64,000 nucleotides of DNA from UBA1127 sp965116355 (GTDB taxonomy: Bacteria > Chloroflexota > Dehalococcoidia > Lucifugimonadales > UBA1127): the NCBI GenBank assembly GCA_965116355.1, contig OZ220679.1:1054001-1118000 (forward strand). The letters are read 5' to 3'. This document shows positions 22,534 to 31,777 of this stretch, piece after piece. How positions within the stretch are numbered: the first letter of the stretch is position 1; each line of letters begins with the position of its first letter. The notes under the pieces were generated by a model. It saw only the letters and a program-made list of their open reading frames with translations. It was not told the DNA's origin and made no database searches. A program made the position numbers and the translations under genes.

Positions 22534-25500
22534 CGCTCGACGGCAAAGGCGCGCCCTCGACGCTCGACGCTCTGGCGGGGTTTCATCCGCTGGTGAGGGA
22601 GTGGTTTGCGTCGGAATTTGCGGCGCCCACGGCGGCGCAGGCCGAGGGGTGGGCAGCCATTTCCGAGGGGCGGCACACGCTGATCGCGGCGCCGACCGGG
22701 TCGGGGAAGACGCTGGCCGCGTTCCTGACGTGCATCGACCGGCTGGTGCGCGCGGGGCTGGACGGCGGGCTGCCCGAGCGGACGGAGGTGGTGTACGTCT
22801 CGCCGCTGAAGGCGTTGTCGAACGACGTGCAGCGCAATCTGTCGGTGCCGCTGGAGGGCATCGCGTCGCTGGCGGAGGCGCACGGGACGCCGCTGCCGGA
22901 GATCCGCGTCGCGGTGCGGACGGGCGACACGCCGCAGCGGGAGCGCTCGCTGATGGCGAAGAACCCCCCGCAGGTGCTCATCACCACGCCCGAGTCGCTC
23001 TTCATCTTGCTGACCTCGGAGAGCGGCCGCCGGGCGCTTCGGGGCGTGCGCACGCTCATACTCGACGAGATCCACGCGGTCGCGGACGACAAGCGGGGCT
23101 CGCACCTGAGCCTGTCGGTGGAGCGGCTGTGCCGGCTGGCGGACGGGCCGGTGACGCGCATCGGGCTGTCGGCGACGCAGCGGCCGATCGAGGAAGTGGC
23201 GCGGTTTCTGGTGGGGACAGAGGGGGACCTTCGACAGGCTCAGGGCGAACAGGGAGGTCTACCCCGGCCCATGGATTCCCGCCTGCGCGGGAATGACGAA
23301 TCCGTGAGTGAGGGGAAAGGGAGTGAGGACGAGCCGTCGGGGTTCCTGCCTCCGCAGGAAGGACAAGGGCGCGCGCCGGACTGCCTGATCATTGACACGG
23401 GGCATGCGCGGGCGATGGACATGGGGCTGGAGTTGCCGCCGGAGGAACTGGGGCCCATCGCGACGCACGAGCAGTGGGCGAACACGCTGGACCGGGTGGC
23501 GGAGCTGGTCAACGAGCACACGACGACGCTGGTGTTCATGAACACGCGGCGGCTGGTCGAACGGGTGGCGCACCAGCTCGAGCAGCGGCTCGGCGCCGAG
23601 GCGGTGGTTGCGCACCACGGGAGCATGTCTCGGGAGACGCGGCACGCGGCGGAGGAGCGGCTGAAGAGCGGCGAGGCGCGGGTGTGTGTCGCGACGGCGT
23701 CGCTGGAGCTGGGCATCGACGTGGGGGCCGTGGACCTGGTGTGCCAGGTGGGGTCGCCGCGGTCGATCGGGCTGCTGCTGCAGCGCGTCGGGCGCTCAGG
23801 GCACTCGCTGGGGGCGACGCCGAAGGGGCGGCTGTTCCCGCTGACGCGGGACGAGCTGCTGGAGTGCATGGCGCTGCTGCGGGGCATCCGGGCGGGCAAC
23901 CTCGACCGGCTCTCGATACCGCCGTGGCCGCTGGACGTACTGGCGCAGCAGATTGTGGCCGCGTGCGCGGGCGAGGACTGGGGCATCGACGACCTGTACG
24001 ACTTCGTCCGGCGAGCGTACCCGTACCGGGAGCTGCCGCGGGAGAAGTTCGACCAGGTCGTGACGATGCTCAGCGAGGGTGTCGCGCCGCGGGAGGGGCG
24101 GTCGACGGCGTACCTGCACCGGGACGGCGTGAACGGCGTGTTGCGGGCGCGTCGGAACGCTCGGCTGGCGGCGGTCACGAGTGGCGGGGCCATCCCCGAC
24201 AACGCGGACTACGACGTCATCCTCGAGCCGGAGGGGACGTTCGTCGGGACAGTGCACGAGGACTTCGCCGTCGAGAGCGTCGCGGGGGACGTGTTCCTGC
24301 TGGGAAACACGCCGTGGAAGATACGACGCGTGGAGAGCGGGCGCGTGCGCGTGGAGGATGCGCAGGGCAGCAGCCCGACGCTGCCGTTCTGGCTCGGCGA
24401 GGCGCCGGGGCGCACGGGCGAGCTCTCGGACGAGGTCTCGGCGCTGCGGGCGGAGCTGGAGGAACGGGACGAGGCGGATGCTGTTTCGTGGCTCGTCGAT
24501 GAGTGCGGCGTGCCGGTGGAGGCCGCGGAGCAGGCGGTGGCGTACATCGCCGAGGGGCTGCGTGTGCTGGGCGCCGTGCCGACGAAGCGGCGGGTGGTGG
24601 TCGAGCGGTTCTTCGACGAGTCGGGCGGGATGCAGATGGTGGTGCACGCGCCATTTGGCGCGGGGATCAACCGCGCGTGGGGGATGGCGCTGAGGAAGCA
24701 GATCTGCCGCGCCTTTGACTTTGAGCTGCAGGCGGCGGCGACGGACGACGGCATCAGCCTGGCGCTGGGGCCGGGGACGTCGTTCCCGCTGCAGGACGTG
24801 TTCCAGTACGTGACGGCGCGACGCGCGGAAAACGTGGTGACGCAGGCCGTGCTTCAGGCGCCGCTCTTCGGCACGCGGTGGCGGTGGGACGCCTCTCGGG
24901 CGCTGGCGCTGCTGCGGCACACGGGCGGGCGGAAGGTGCCGGCGCCCATCCAGCGGATGCGCTCGGACGACCTGCGGGCGGCGGTGTTCCCGGCGCAGGT
25001 GGCGTGCCAGGACAACGCGGCGCCGGGGGACATCGACGTGCCGGACCACCCGCTGGTCTTCGAGACGCTGCGGGACTGCCTGACGGAGGCGATGGACGTC
25101 GACGGGCTGCGGGCCGTGCTGGCGGACATCGAGGCGGGGACGATCGAGACGTACGCGAAGGAAACGCCGCAGCCCTCGGTGTTCTCGCACCAGATCCTGA
25201 ACGCGATGCCGTACGCCTTCCTGGACGACGCGCCTCTGGAGGAGCGGCGGGCGCGGGCGGTGACCCTGCGGCGAGCGCTGCCGGAGGACGCGCGAGACCT
25301 GGGGGCGCTGAGCCCGGAGGCCATCGCGCGGGCCGAGCAGGGGGCGTGGCCGGTCATTCGCGACGCGGAGGAGCTGCACGACGCCCTGCTGACGCTATCC
25401 GTGTTGCCGCTGAGCGAGCTTGGAAGGTGCGAGGGCATCGCTACTCGCGAACAGCTGCGGGCGTGGTTCGCTGAGCTGGCGGCGGCCGACCGCGCGGCCG

Positions 25501-27014
25501 AGCTGACGCTCGGCAACAGCGGCGCAGCGTGGACGTGCGCGGAGCGGGCGGATGTTGTGGCGGCGCTGTACCCGGAGGCGGCGATGTCGCCGGTACTGGG
25601 TCACGGCCTCCACCGGGATGACAGCGCGGTGGACGAGGACGAGGCGCTGCTGACGCTGCTGCGTGGGTGGACGGAGTCGTTGGGGCCATTCACCGAGGCA
25701 TGGCTCGGCTCGACGCTGGGTCTGCGGGCGACGCTCGTGCGGCGTGGACTGGCGCAGTTGGAGACGGAGGGCGGTGTGCTGCGGGGGCGGTTCACACCCG
25801 GGGCCGTCGAGGAGGAGTTCTGCAACCGGCGCATCCTGGCGCGCATCAGCCGCGACACCGTCACGGCGCTGCGGCAGGAGGTGGAGCCGGTGCCCGTCGC
25901 GACGTACCTGCAGTTCCTGTTCAGGTGGCAGCACGCGACGGCTGGCACGCGCGTGTCGGGCGACGGCGGGCTGTTGCAGGTTGTCGAGCAGCTGCAGGGC
26001 TTCGAGGCGGCGGCGCAGGTGTGGGAAACGGAGCTGTTGCCGCTGCGGACGTCGGCATACGACGGTTCGGCGCTGGACCGGCTGTGCCTGGGCGGGGAGG
26101 CCGTGTGGGGGCGGTTCGCGCGGCGGCCCATCGACGAGGAGCTGCCGGGTGGACGGGCGGCGTTGGCGCGCACGGGGCCGGTGTCGCTGGGGATGCGGGA
26201 GGACCTGCCGTGGCTGCTGGACCCGGCGCCGGACGACGACGGTACGCCGAGCGGGGCCGCAGGCGAGGCGCTCGCCTTCCTGCGCGCGCACGGCGCGTCC
26301 TTCATCGGCGACATCATCGCCGGGACGCGGCGGCTCCCGTCGGAGATCGAGGAGGCGCTCTGGCGGCTGGCCGCGGCGGGACTGGTTACCGCCGACGGGT
26401 TTGGGGCGCTGCGGGGGCTCGTAACAGGGACAACGAAGCGGGTGAGCTCGTCGCGGCGGGGCAGGTGGCCGGTACGGCGGAGGACGGGCGGGAGCCGGTG
26501 GTCGCTGCTGCAGGCGTTCGGGGAATCGGAGAGCGCCGTGGAGGAGCGAGCGCACCAGCTGCTGCGGCGGTACGGCATCGTCTTCCCGGAGGTGCTGGGG
26601 CGCGAGCCGATGGCGCCGTCGTGGCGGACGTTGCTGCAGGTGTACCGGCGAGCCGAGGCCCGGGGCGAGATCCGCGGCGGGCGGTTCGTGGCGGGGCTCG
26701 TCGGCGAGCAGTTCGCGCTGCCGGAGGCCGTGGAGGCGATGCGGTCAGTGCGTCGCGCGGAGCCGACGGGCGAGGTGCTGGTGGTCTCAGCGTGCGACCC
26801 GCTGAACCTGGCGGGGGTGATCACGCCGGGGCCGCGCGTGCCGGCGGTGTCCGGGAACAAGGTGGCGTTTCGCGACGGTGTGCCGGTGGCGTCGGTGCAG
26901 ACGGGGGACGTAGTGCCGCACGCAGAGCTGGCGGACGGGGAGCGGGACGAGGTGTACCGGGCCCTCGGAGCGCGTCGGCCGACCGCTGCCGGCGCGGCCG
27001 CTGTGGCGGCGTAG
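22530..27014 (+). CDS. lhr: Lhr-type DEAD/DEAH-box helicase, full length, with translated REP insertion
   Basis: Large ATP-dependent superfamily 2 helicase (1494 residues) of the Lhr family, linked to DNA repair in bacteria. Walker A is A-P-T-G-S-G-K-T (about 54-61), Walker B L-D-E-I-H (178-182), motif III S-A-T-Q (about 213-216); the second RecA domain carries A-S-L-E-L-G-I-D and Q-R-V-G-R-S-G-H. A winged-helix and beta-barrel core and the long C-terminal extension typical of full-length Lhr follow. Between the two RecA domains (about residues 233-278) the frame passes through three REP-like repeats, giving a low-conservation loop. The ATG overlaps the upstream stop. A methyltransferase gene starts 2 nt after its stop. 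Confidence 0.93.
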   Translation: MTLDGKGAPSTLDALAGFHPLVREWFASEFAAPTAAQAEGWAAISEGRHTLIAAPTGSGKTLAAFLTCIDRLVRAGLDGGLPERTEVVYVSPLKALSNDVQRNLSVPLEGIASLAEAHGTPLPEIRVAVRTGDTPQRERSLMAKNPPQVLITTPESLFILLTSESGRRALRGVRTLILDEIHAVADDKRGSHLSLSVERLCRLADGPVTRIGLSATQRPIEEVARFLVGTEGDLRQAQGEQGGLPRPMDSRLRGNDESVSEGKGSEDEPSGFLPPQEGQGRAPDCLIIDTGHARAMDMGLELPPEELGPIATHEQWANTLDRVAELVNEHTTTLVFMNTRRLVERVAHQLEQRLGAEAVVAHHGSMSRETRHAAEERLKSGEARVCVATASLELGIDVGAVDLVCQVGSPRSIGLLLQRVGRSGHSLGATPKGRLFPLTRDELLECMALLRGIRAGNLDRLSIPPWPLDVLAQQIVAACAGEDWGIDDLYDFVRRAYPYRELPREKFDQVVTMLSEGVAPREGRSTAYLHRDGVNGVLRARRNARLAAVTSGGAIPDNADYDVILEPEGTFVGTVHEDFAVESVAGDVFLLGNTPWKIRRVESGRVRVEDAQGSSPTLPFWLGEAPGRTGELSDEVSALRAELEERDEADAVSWLVDECGVPVEAAEQAVAYIAEGLRVLGAVPTKRRVVVERFFDESGGMQMVVHAPFGAGINRAWGMALRKQICRAFDFELQAAATDDGISLALGPGTSFPLQDVFQYVTARRAENVVTQAVLQAPLFGTRWRWDASRALALLRHTGGRKVPAPIQRMRSDDLRAAVFPAQVACQDNAAPGDIDVPDHPLVFETLRDCLTEAMDVDGLRAVLADIEAGTIETYAKETPQPSVFSHQILNAMPYAFLDDAPLEERRARAVTLRRALPEDARDLGALSPEAIARAEQGAWPVIRDAEELHDALLTLSVLPLSELGRCEGIATREQLRAWFAELAAADRAAELTLGNSGAAWTCAERADVVAALYPEAAMSPVLGHGLHRDDSAVDEDEALLTLLRGWTESLGPFTEAWLGSTLGLRATLVRRGLAQLETEGGVLRGRFTPGAVEEEFCNRRILARISRDTVTALRQEVEPVPVATYLQFLFRWQHATAGTRVSGDGGLLQVVEQLQGFEAAAQVWETELLPLRTSAYDGSALDRLCLGGEAVWGRFARRPIDEELPGGRAALARTGPVSLGMREDLPWLLDPAPDDDGTPSGAAGEALAFLRAHGASFIGDIIAGTRRLPSEIEEALWRLAAAGLVTADGFGALRGLVTGTTKRVSSSRRGRWPVRRRTGGSRWSLLQAFGESESAVEERAHQLLRRYGIVFPEVLGREPMAPSWRTLLQVYRRAEARGEIRGGRFVAGLVGEQFALPEAVEAMRSVRRAEPTGEVLVVSACDPLNLAGVITPGPRVPAVSGNKVAFRDGVPVASVQTGDVVPHAELADGERDEVYRALGARRPTAAGAAAVAA
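23228..23363. repeat. three REP-like repeats inside the lhr reading frame
   Basis: Family A at 23228-23252 (TTCGACAGGCTCAGGGCGAA), family B at 23271-23298 (arms TTCCCGC/GCGGGAA, then TGACG) and a second family B at 23338-23363 (TTCCTGCCTCCGCAGGAA). The segment is translated without stop and keeps the frame. Confidence 0.88.
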
Positions 27015-27016
27015 GC

Positions 27017-27784
27017 GTGGCAGACGGGCGCGACCGCCTGTACGGCGACTTGGCGTGGCTGTGGCCCATCATGAGCCCGCCGGAAGAGTACGCCGAGGAG
27101 GCCTCCTACTGGCTTCGGGAGCTTCGAGCGCGGTTGCCCGCCGACAAGCGGCGGGCGCCCTTGGAGCGAAGGCGCGTGCTGGAGCTGGGCACGGGCGGTG
27201 GGCATTTTCTCCATCAACTCGTTCCTGAGTACGACGCAACAGCCGTCGACCTGTCGGACGCGATGCTGGCGCACTCGCGGCGGCTGAACCCGGGCGTGCG
27301 GCACCACGTCGGCGACATGCGGACGGTGAGGCTGGGCGAGACCTTTGACGCGGTGCTCATCCACGACGCCATCGACTACATGGTGACGGAGGACGACCTG
27401 CGAGCGGCCTTCGCGACGGCGCGGGCGCACCTCGAACCGGGCGGGCTGCTTATCGCCGCGCCGGACCACTACGCGGACACCTTCACCTCGCCGTACGTCG
27501 ACGACAACACGAAGTCGGACGGCGAGACGACGCTGACGTTCGTGGAATACTCCGTGGTCCTCGAACCGGGCGGCACCGCGGTGGAGACGGTCTACATCTA
27601 CTACATCGTGCGCGACGGCGAGCTGCGGGTCGAAGTCGACCGGCACACGACGGGGATGTTCACCCTCGCGACGTGGGAGCGGCTGCTGTCGGAGGCCGGG
27701 TTCGACGTGGAGCGCGTGGACTACCCCGTCAACAAGGACGGCGAGGGGATGTACCTGTGGGTGTGCACGCTTCGGGCGGGGTAG
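27017..27784 (+). CDS. class I SAM-dependent methyltransferase
   Basis: A 255-residue Rossmann-fold methyltransferase. Motif I is V-L-E-L-G-T-G-G-G-H (about 54-63), the acidic end of strand 2 is A-V-D-L-S-D-A-M-L, and motif IV region F-D-A-V-L-I-H-D-A-I-D-Y follows. The C-terminal half is beta-rich. The GTG at 27017 begins 2 nt after the lhr stop, so it belongs to the same transcript; the frame is open far upstream, but that is the shadow of lhr. Substrate unknown; small-molecule methylation is as likely as RNA or protein. Confidence 0.85.
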   Translation: MADGRDRLYGDLAWLWPIMSPPEEYAEEASYWLRELRARLPADKRRAPLERRRVLELGTGGGHFLHQLVPEYDATAVDLSDAMLAHSRRLNPGVRHHVGDMRTVRLGETFDAVLIHDAIDYMVTEDDLRAAFATARAHLEPGGLLIAAPDHYADTFTSPYVDDNTKSDGETTLTFVEYSVVLEPGGTAVETVYIYYIVRDGELRVEVDRHTTGMFTLATWERLLSEAGFDVERVDYPVNKDGEGMYLWVCTLRAG

Positions 27785-27787
27785 GGG

Positions 27788-27970
27788 CTACTCGGCGTGA
27801 CGGCGCTGGAGGACGAAGGCGACAAGGATGCCCACCGGGATGGCCAGGAGAAGAAGGCCAATGACGACGACCATCGCGGCGGCGTCGAGGCCGATGAGGT
27901 GGTCGATGCGGTCCTGCACCCAGCGCAGCAGGGTGGGGTCGCCGGGGGCCTCGTGGTGGAGGGGGACCAC
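27788..27970 (-). CDS. small single-span membrane protein
   Basis: A 60-residue protein with a soluble N-terminal third and one clear membrane helix (A-M-V-V-V-I-G-L-L-L-L-A-I-P-V-G-I-L-V) ending in basic Q-R-R-H. It begins at GTG 27970, 12 nt after the stop of the MFS gene on the same strand, and may be co-transcribed with it; no good ribosome binding site is visible. It is convergent with the methyltransferase gene. No family recognised. Confidence 0.5.
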   Translation of the reverse strand: MVPLHHEAPGDPTLLRWVQDRIDHLIGLDAAAMVVVIGLLLLAIPVGILVAFVLQRRHAE

Positions 27971-27982
27971 GGCGGGCCGCGC

Positions 27983-29269
27983 CTAGCCGCCGGCCGGCGA
28001 GGGGCTCGGCTGGTACCTGACCGAGTAGCGGCGCTCCTGGATGAGGAACGCCGTCATGGCGGCGAAGAAGAGCAGGACCGCAGCGGCGGCGAAGGGCACG
28101 TCGTAGTTGCCGGTGATGTCGCGCATGATGCCGCCGAACTGGATGCCAATGGAGCCGCCGACCTGGTGCGAAAGGAAGATCATGCCGCTGAGGGTGCCCA
28201 CCTTCTTCAGCCCGTAGATGTCGGCCGTCAGCCCCGTCGTTAGGGGGACGGTGGCGATCCACGAGGCGCCGCCGACGATGGCGAATACCCACAGGCCCCA
28301 CTGGCCCGGAAGCGTGAGCAGCAGCACGTAGGCGAGGCCCCGGAAGGCGTAGACCGTCCCCAGCAGGGTCTTGTTGCCGAGCTTGTCGGCGATGGGGCCG
28401 ACGCCGATGACCCCGATGGTGTTCATGGCGCTCAGCAGGCCGAAGGCCGTGGCCGCGGTGGCGGGCGAAAAGCCGCGCTCGACGGCGTTGGGAACGAAGT
28501 GGAAGGCCATGATGAGCGTCGTGAAGCCGCAAACGAAATAGGTGGCGCAGAGCTGCCACATGGGCCATGAGCGGAAGGCGTGCCGCCACTGGTCGACTTC
28601 CAGTGGGCCGGCCGGGCGCTGTTGCTGACGCGGGCCGCCTGCGCCGGGGTCCTTGTCGCCGTCCGGGAGAAGGCCCATCTCCTGCGGAGTGTTGCGGAGG
28701 ACGAAGAAGGCGACAGGGATGACGAGCACGAGGATCATGCCTCCCAGGATGGCCCAACTGACGCGCCAGTCCAGAAGCTCAATGAGGTAGGTGGTGAAGG
28801 GGACGAGGATGAGGCCGCCGACGGAGGCGCCCGCGGCGGTAATGCCGATGGCGGTGGCGCGCTTGCGCTGGAACCACTTCGACACGATGACGGCGCCGGT
28901 GGTGATGGAGCCGGCGGACATGGCGACTGCCATCACGATGCCGAAGATGAAGATGAAGTAGGCGATGTGGAAGGTGAAGGCGAGCAGGAGGGCGGTCGCG
29001 CCGATAACCGTGGCGCCCCAGAGGATGAGCTTGCGGCCGCCGACGCGGTCGTAGAGGTTGCCGAGCACCGGCTGGCTGACGCCGTTGAGCAGGATGCCAA
29101 GGGCGGCGGCGAAGGAGATGCTGCTGCGGCTCCAGGAAAACTCGTCGCTCATGGGGAGGACGAAGACACCGACGCCGTTCCGGGCGCCCATGGTCATCAT
29201 GATGACGAAAAACGATGCGGCGACGATGAACCAGCCGTAGAAGATGCCGGAGCGCTTTTCGGTGGTCAT
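27983..29269 (-). CDS. MFS transporter (oxalate/formate antiporter or monocarboxylate type)
   Basis: A 428-residue, 12-helix major facilitator carrier. The start F-Y-G-W-F-I-V-A-A-S-F, the helix 2-3 loop G-N-L-Y-D-R-V-G-G-R-K, and the helix 4 region S-A-G-S-I-T-T-G-A-V-I followed by W-F-Q-R-K-R-A-T-A-I-G-I are typical of OFA/MCT-like transporters of carboxylates. The central loop is charged (about residues 200-220). ATG 29269 lies 302 nt from the divergent ABC transporter gene. In this catabolic setting it could import aromatic or dicarboxylic acids, but the substrate is not determined. Confidence 0.88.
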   Translation of the reverse strand: MTTEKRSGIFYGWFIVAASFFVIMMTMGARNGVGVFVLPMSDEFSWSRSSISFAAALGILLNGVSQPVLGNLYDRVGGRKLILWGATVIGATALLLAFTFHIAYFIFIFGIVMAVAMSAGSITTGAVIVSKWFQRKRATAIGITAAGASVGGLILVPFTTYLIELLDWRVSWAILGGMILVLVIPVAFFVLRNTPQEMGLLPDGDKDPGAGGPRQQQRPAGPLEVDQWRHAFRSWPMWQLCATYFVCGFTTLIMAFHFVPNAVERGFSPATAATAFGLLSAMNTIGVIGVGPIADKLGNKTLLGTVYAFRGLAYVLLLTLPGQWGLWVFAIVGGASWIATVPLTTGLTADIYGLKKVGTLSGMIFLSHQVGGSIGIQFGGIMRDITGNYDVPFAAAAVLLFFAAMTAFLIQERRYSVRYQPSPSPAGG

Positions 29270-29571
29270 GGACTGCTCTTTCCGCAGGGGACGAAGGCTG
29301 CGTGAAGCGTATCACGAGTTGGGGGAAGTGCACAATCTGGAGCAAATGGGCAACGATTCGCCGGATTGTGGCCAGCTTTCGGCAAACAACGGGATGTTGT
29401 TATTGGAAGCTCTCCCGGAGGCCGCCTCTTTCGGCAGAAAAGGCTGCAACAGGTGGTTGACAGCCTCAAAACACCCCTCTACACTTGCGAAACTCCCAAG
29501 CCCAAATGCGGCTCTGTTCGTTTGACCTTCGTTGTCTCGGACAGCCGCACCCAAGCCGTAGGAGGTGAACA
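29270..29571. other. 302-nt divergent control region with dyads
   Basis: No gene seen. It separates the MFS gene (left) from the ABC transporter (right). It holds an imperfect 10-bp inverted repeat (CACAATC at 29331-29337 with GATTGTG at 29364-29370), a small ACAAC/GTTGT dyad near 29385-29400, and a strong rightward promoter. Confidence 0.55.
29457..29485 (+). promoter_or_regulatory. sigma-A-type promoter of the betaine/proline-type ABC transporter
   Basis: Perfect -35 TTGACA (29457-29462), 17-bp spacer, -10 TACACT (29480-29485). The leader to the GTG at 29572 is about 80 nt and ends with AGGAGGTG. Confidence 0.72.
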
Positions 29572-31719
29572 GTGAACCGGAGTAGCGAGAGCGCTCCCCG
29601 GGTCAGCGTCAGGGGCCTTTGGAAGATCTTCGGTGAAGGTGTCGGGCCAGACTTTCCAGAGAAGATTGAGGGCCTGAGCAAAACTGAGGCCCAAGCCGCC
29701 CACAACTGCGTTGTCGCATTGCAGGACGTCGCCTTCGACGTGTCGGACGGCGAGACCTTCGTGGTCATGGGCCTGTCCGGCAGCGGCAAGTCGACGCTGG
29801 TGCGGTGCATCAACCGCCTCATCGACCCCACCATAGGCACCGTCGAAATCGACGGTGAGGACGTGCTGGCGTACAGCGAGTCCGAGCTGACCGAGTTCCG
29901 GCGCAAGAAGACCTCCATGGTCTTCCAGCAGTTCGGGCTGCTGCCCCACCGGACGGTCCTGGACAACGCGGCCTTTGGCCTTGAGATCCAGGGCGTTGCG
30001 GAGGAAGAGCGGGCGGCCAAGGCAATAGAAGTGCTGGAACTGGTGGGCCTGAAGGGATGGGAATACTACCGTCCCTCCGCGCTCTCCGGCGGCATGCAGC
30101 AGCGCGTGGGCCTCGCGCGGGCGCTGACCTCAGACCCGGAAATCCTGCTGATGGACGAACCCTTCAGCGCGCTGGACCCGCTGATCCGCCGCGACATGCA
30201 GAACGAGCTGATCCGCATCCAGGAAAGCATGCGCAAGACCACCATCTTCATCACCCACGACCTGACGGAGGCGGTGAAGCTAGGGACGCGCATCGCCATC
30301 ATGCGGGACGGCGCCATCATCCAGCTCGGGACGCCCGAGGAGATCGTGGCCGACCCCGTGGACGACTACGTGGCGGACTTCACGCGAGACGTGCGGCCAT
30401 CGACGGTGCTCACGGTCGGCTACCTCATGGAGAAACAGGCGGACGGCTCGGTCGTCGAAACGCAAGCGCCGGCGGGAACGGTCGTGGGCGCGGAGCTGAT
30501 TGCGGGGCAGACGGTGGACGAAGCCCTGTCCGAGCAGTGGGCGACTTCAGGCAAGCTCGCCGTGAAGGACGAGTCGGGGACGCTGCTGGGCGTCATCGAC
30601 CGGGAGGCGCTGCTGCAGGTCGCCTTTGACCAGCCCACCATTGAAAAGAACGGCAACGGCAGCTACGGCGGAAACACGAACGGAAGCGGGGCACAAGCGG
30701 CTGGCGCGGGCGCGATCGCGGCCCCGGAAGAGGAGACCCCGCGCGGTGGATTCATGGGCGCGCTCTCCCATATCAACACGCCGACGCTCATCCTGCTGAC
30801 CCTCCTGGGGCTCGCGGGCGCGACCGCAGCCCTGTTGGCTATTTTCGGGCCGGGAGCGGCCTTTCCGGTGGACTGGGGCCGCACCATCGCAAATGAGGTC
30901 AACGATTCCATCCGATGGTTCACGCGCACGTTTGATCCCGTAATCAGCGCCGTCTCTGACACCGTGCTGCGCATGCTGGTGGCGTTGGAAGGATTCCTGC
31001 TCTGGCTGCCCTCAGCCATCGTGATTGCGGCGCTGGCGCTGCTGGCGTGGCGGGCGGTCAACGGCAAGATGGCGCTCTTCTGCGTAGGCTCGTTCATAGC
31101 AATCGGGCTCGTTGGGTACTGGGTCAGCGCCATGGAAACTGTGGCGCTCATCATCGTGGCCGTGATCCTGTCGATCGTCATCGCCATCCCGATCGGAGTC
31201 CTGGCGGCGCGCAGCAACGTCGTGGACGGCGCGATCCGTCCGGTATTGGACATGATGCAGACTATGCCGGTCTTCGTGTACCTGGTGCCTGCCGTGATGC
31301 TCTTCGGCATCGGCAAGGTGCCGGCCATTTTCGCAACGGTGATCTACGCCGTGCCCCCGGCCATCCGGCTGACCAACCTAGGCATTCGGCAGGTGACGCC
31401 GCAGGTGGTGGAGGCGGCCCAGTCCTTCGGGACGACGCGGCGGCAGCTGCTGCTCAAGGTTCAGCTGCCCATGGCCATTCCCACCATCATGGCTGGCGTA
31501 AACCAGACCATCATGATGGCGCTGGCCATGGTGGTCGTCGCGGCAATGGTGGGCGGCGGCGGACTTGGTGAGGACGTGCTGCGCGCACTGAACCGCTTCC
31601 AGCCGGGTGAGGCGCTCCTTGGCGGCCTGGCCATCGTGGCCCTGGCCATCATCGTGGACCGCATCACCCAGGCGTGGGCGAAGGAGCGGCAGCAGGCGCT
31701 GAGCACGGAGGCCAAGTAG
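29572..31719 (+). CDS. ABC transporter ATPase-permease fusion, glycine betaine/proline (ProV-ProW) type
   Basis: A 715-residue fusion of the ATPase and membrane subunits of a quaternary-amine importer. ATPase: N-terminal G-L-W-K-I-F-G typical of ProV/OpuAA, Walker A G-L-S-G-S-G-K-S-T (67-75), Q-loop near 119, signature L-S-G-G-M (171-175), Walker B I-L-L-M-D-E-P (191-197), H229. A CBS-like segment follows (about 275-350), then an Asn/Gly-rich linker (about 355-375) and about seven membrane helices with the EAA loop E-A-A-Q-S-F-G. Normally the two parts are separate proteins. GTG 29572 follows AGGAGG. Two binding-protein genes follow. Substrate class is known by family; the exact compound is inferred. 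Confidence 0.92.
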   Translation: MNRSSESAPRVSVRGLWKIFGEGVGPDFPEKIEGLSKTEAQAAHNCVVALQDVAFDVSDGETFVVMGLSGSGKSTLVRCINRLIDPTIGTVEIDGEDVLAYSESELTEFRRKKTSMVFQQFGLLPHRTVLDNAAFGLEIQGVAEEERAAKAIEVLELVGLKGWEYYRPSALSGGMQQRVGLARALTSDPEILLMDEPFSALDPLIRRDMQNELIRIQESMRKTTIFITHDLTEAVKLGTRIAIMRDGAIIQLGTPEEIVADPVDDYVADFTRDVRPSTVLTVGYLMEKQADGSVVETQAPAGTVVGAELIAGQTVDEALSEQWATSGKLAVKDESGTLLGVIDREALLQVAFDQPTIEKNGNGSYGGNTNGSGAQAAGAGAIAAPEEETPRGGFMGALSHINTPTLILLTLLGLAGATAALLAIFGPGAAFPVDWGRTIANEVNDSIRWFTRTFDPVISAVSDTVLRMLVALEGFLLWLPSAIVIAALALLAWRAVNGKMALFCVGSFIAIGLVGYWVSAMETVALIIVAVILSIVIAIPIGVLAARSNVVDGAIRPVLDMMQTMPVFVYLVPAVMLFGIGKVPAIFATVIYAVPPAIRLTNLGIRQVTPQVVEAAQSFGTTRRQLLLKVQLPMAIPTIMAGVNQTIMMALAMVVVAAMVGGGGLGEDVLRALNRFQPGEALLGGLAIVALAIIVDRITQAWAKERQQALSTEAK

Positions 31720-31777
31720 ATAAGCAGTAGGGTCCAACAAGGCAATGAGGCCAAAACAAGAAAGGGGTGACAGACCA

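Noticed and set aside
29244..29525. 93-codon + strand frame in the divergent region
   Set aside because: It overlaps the MFS start and the ABC promoter, has no ribosome binding site, and its product shows no protein-like pattern.
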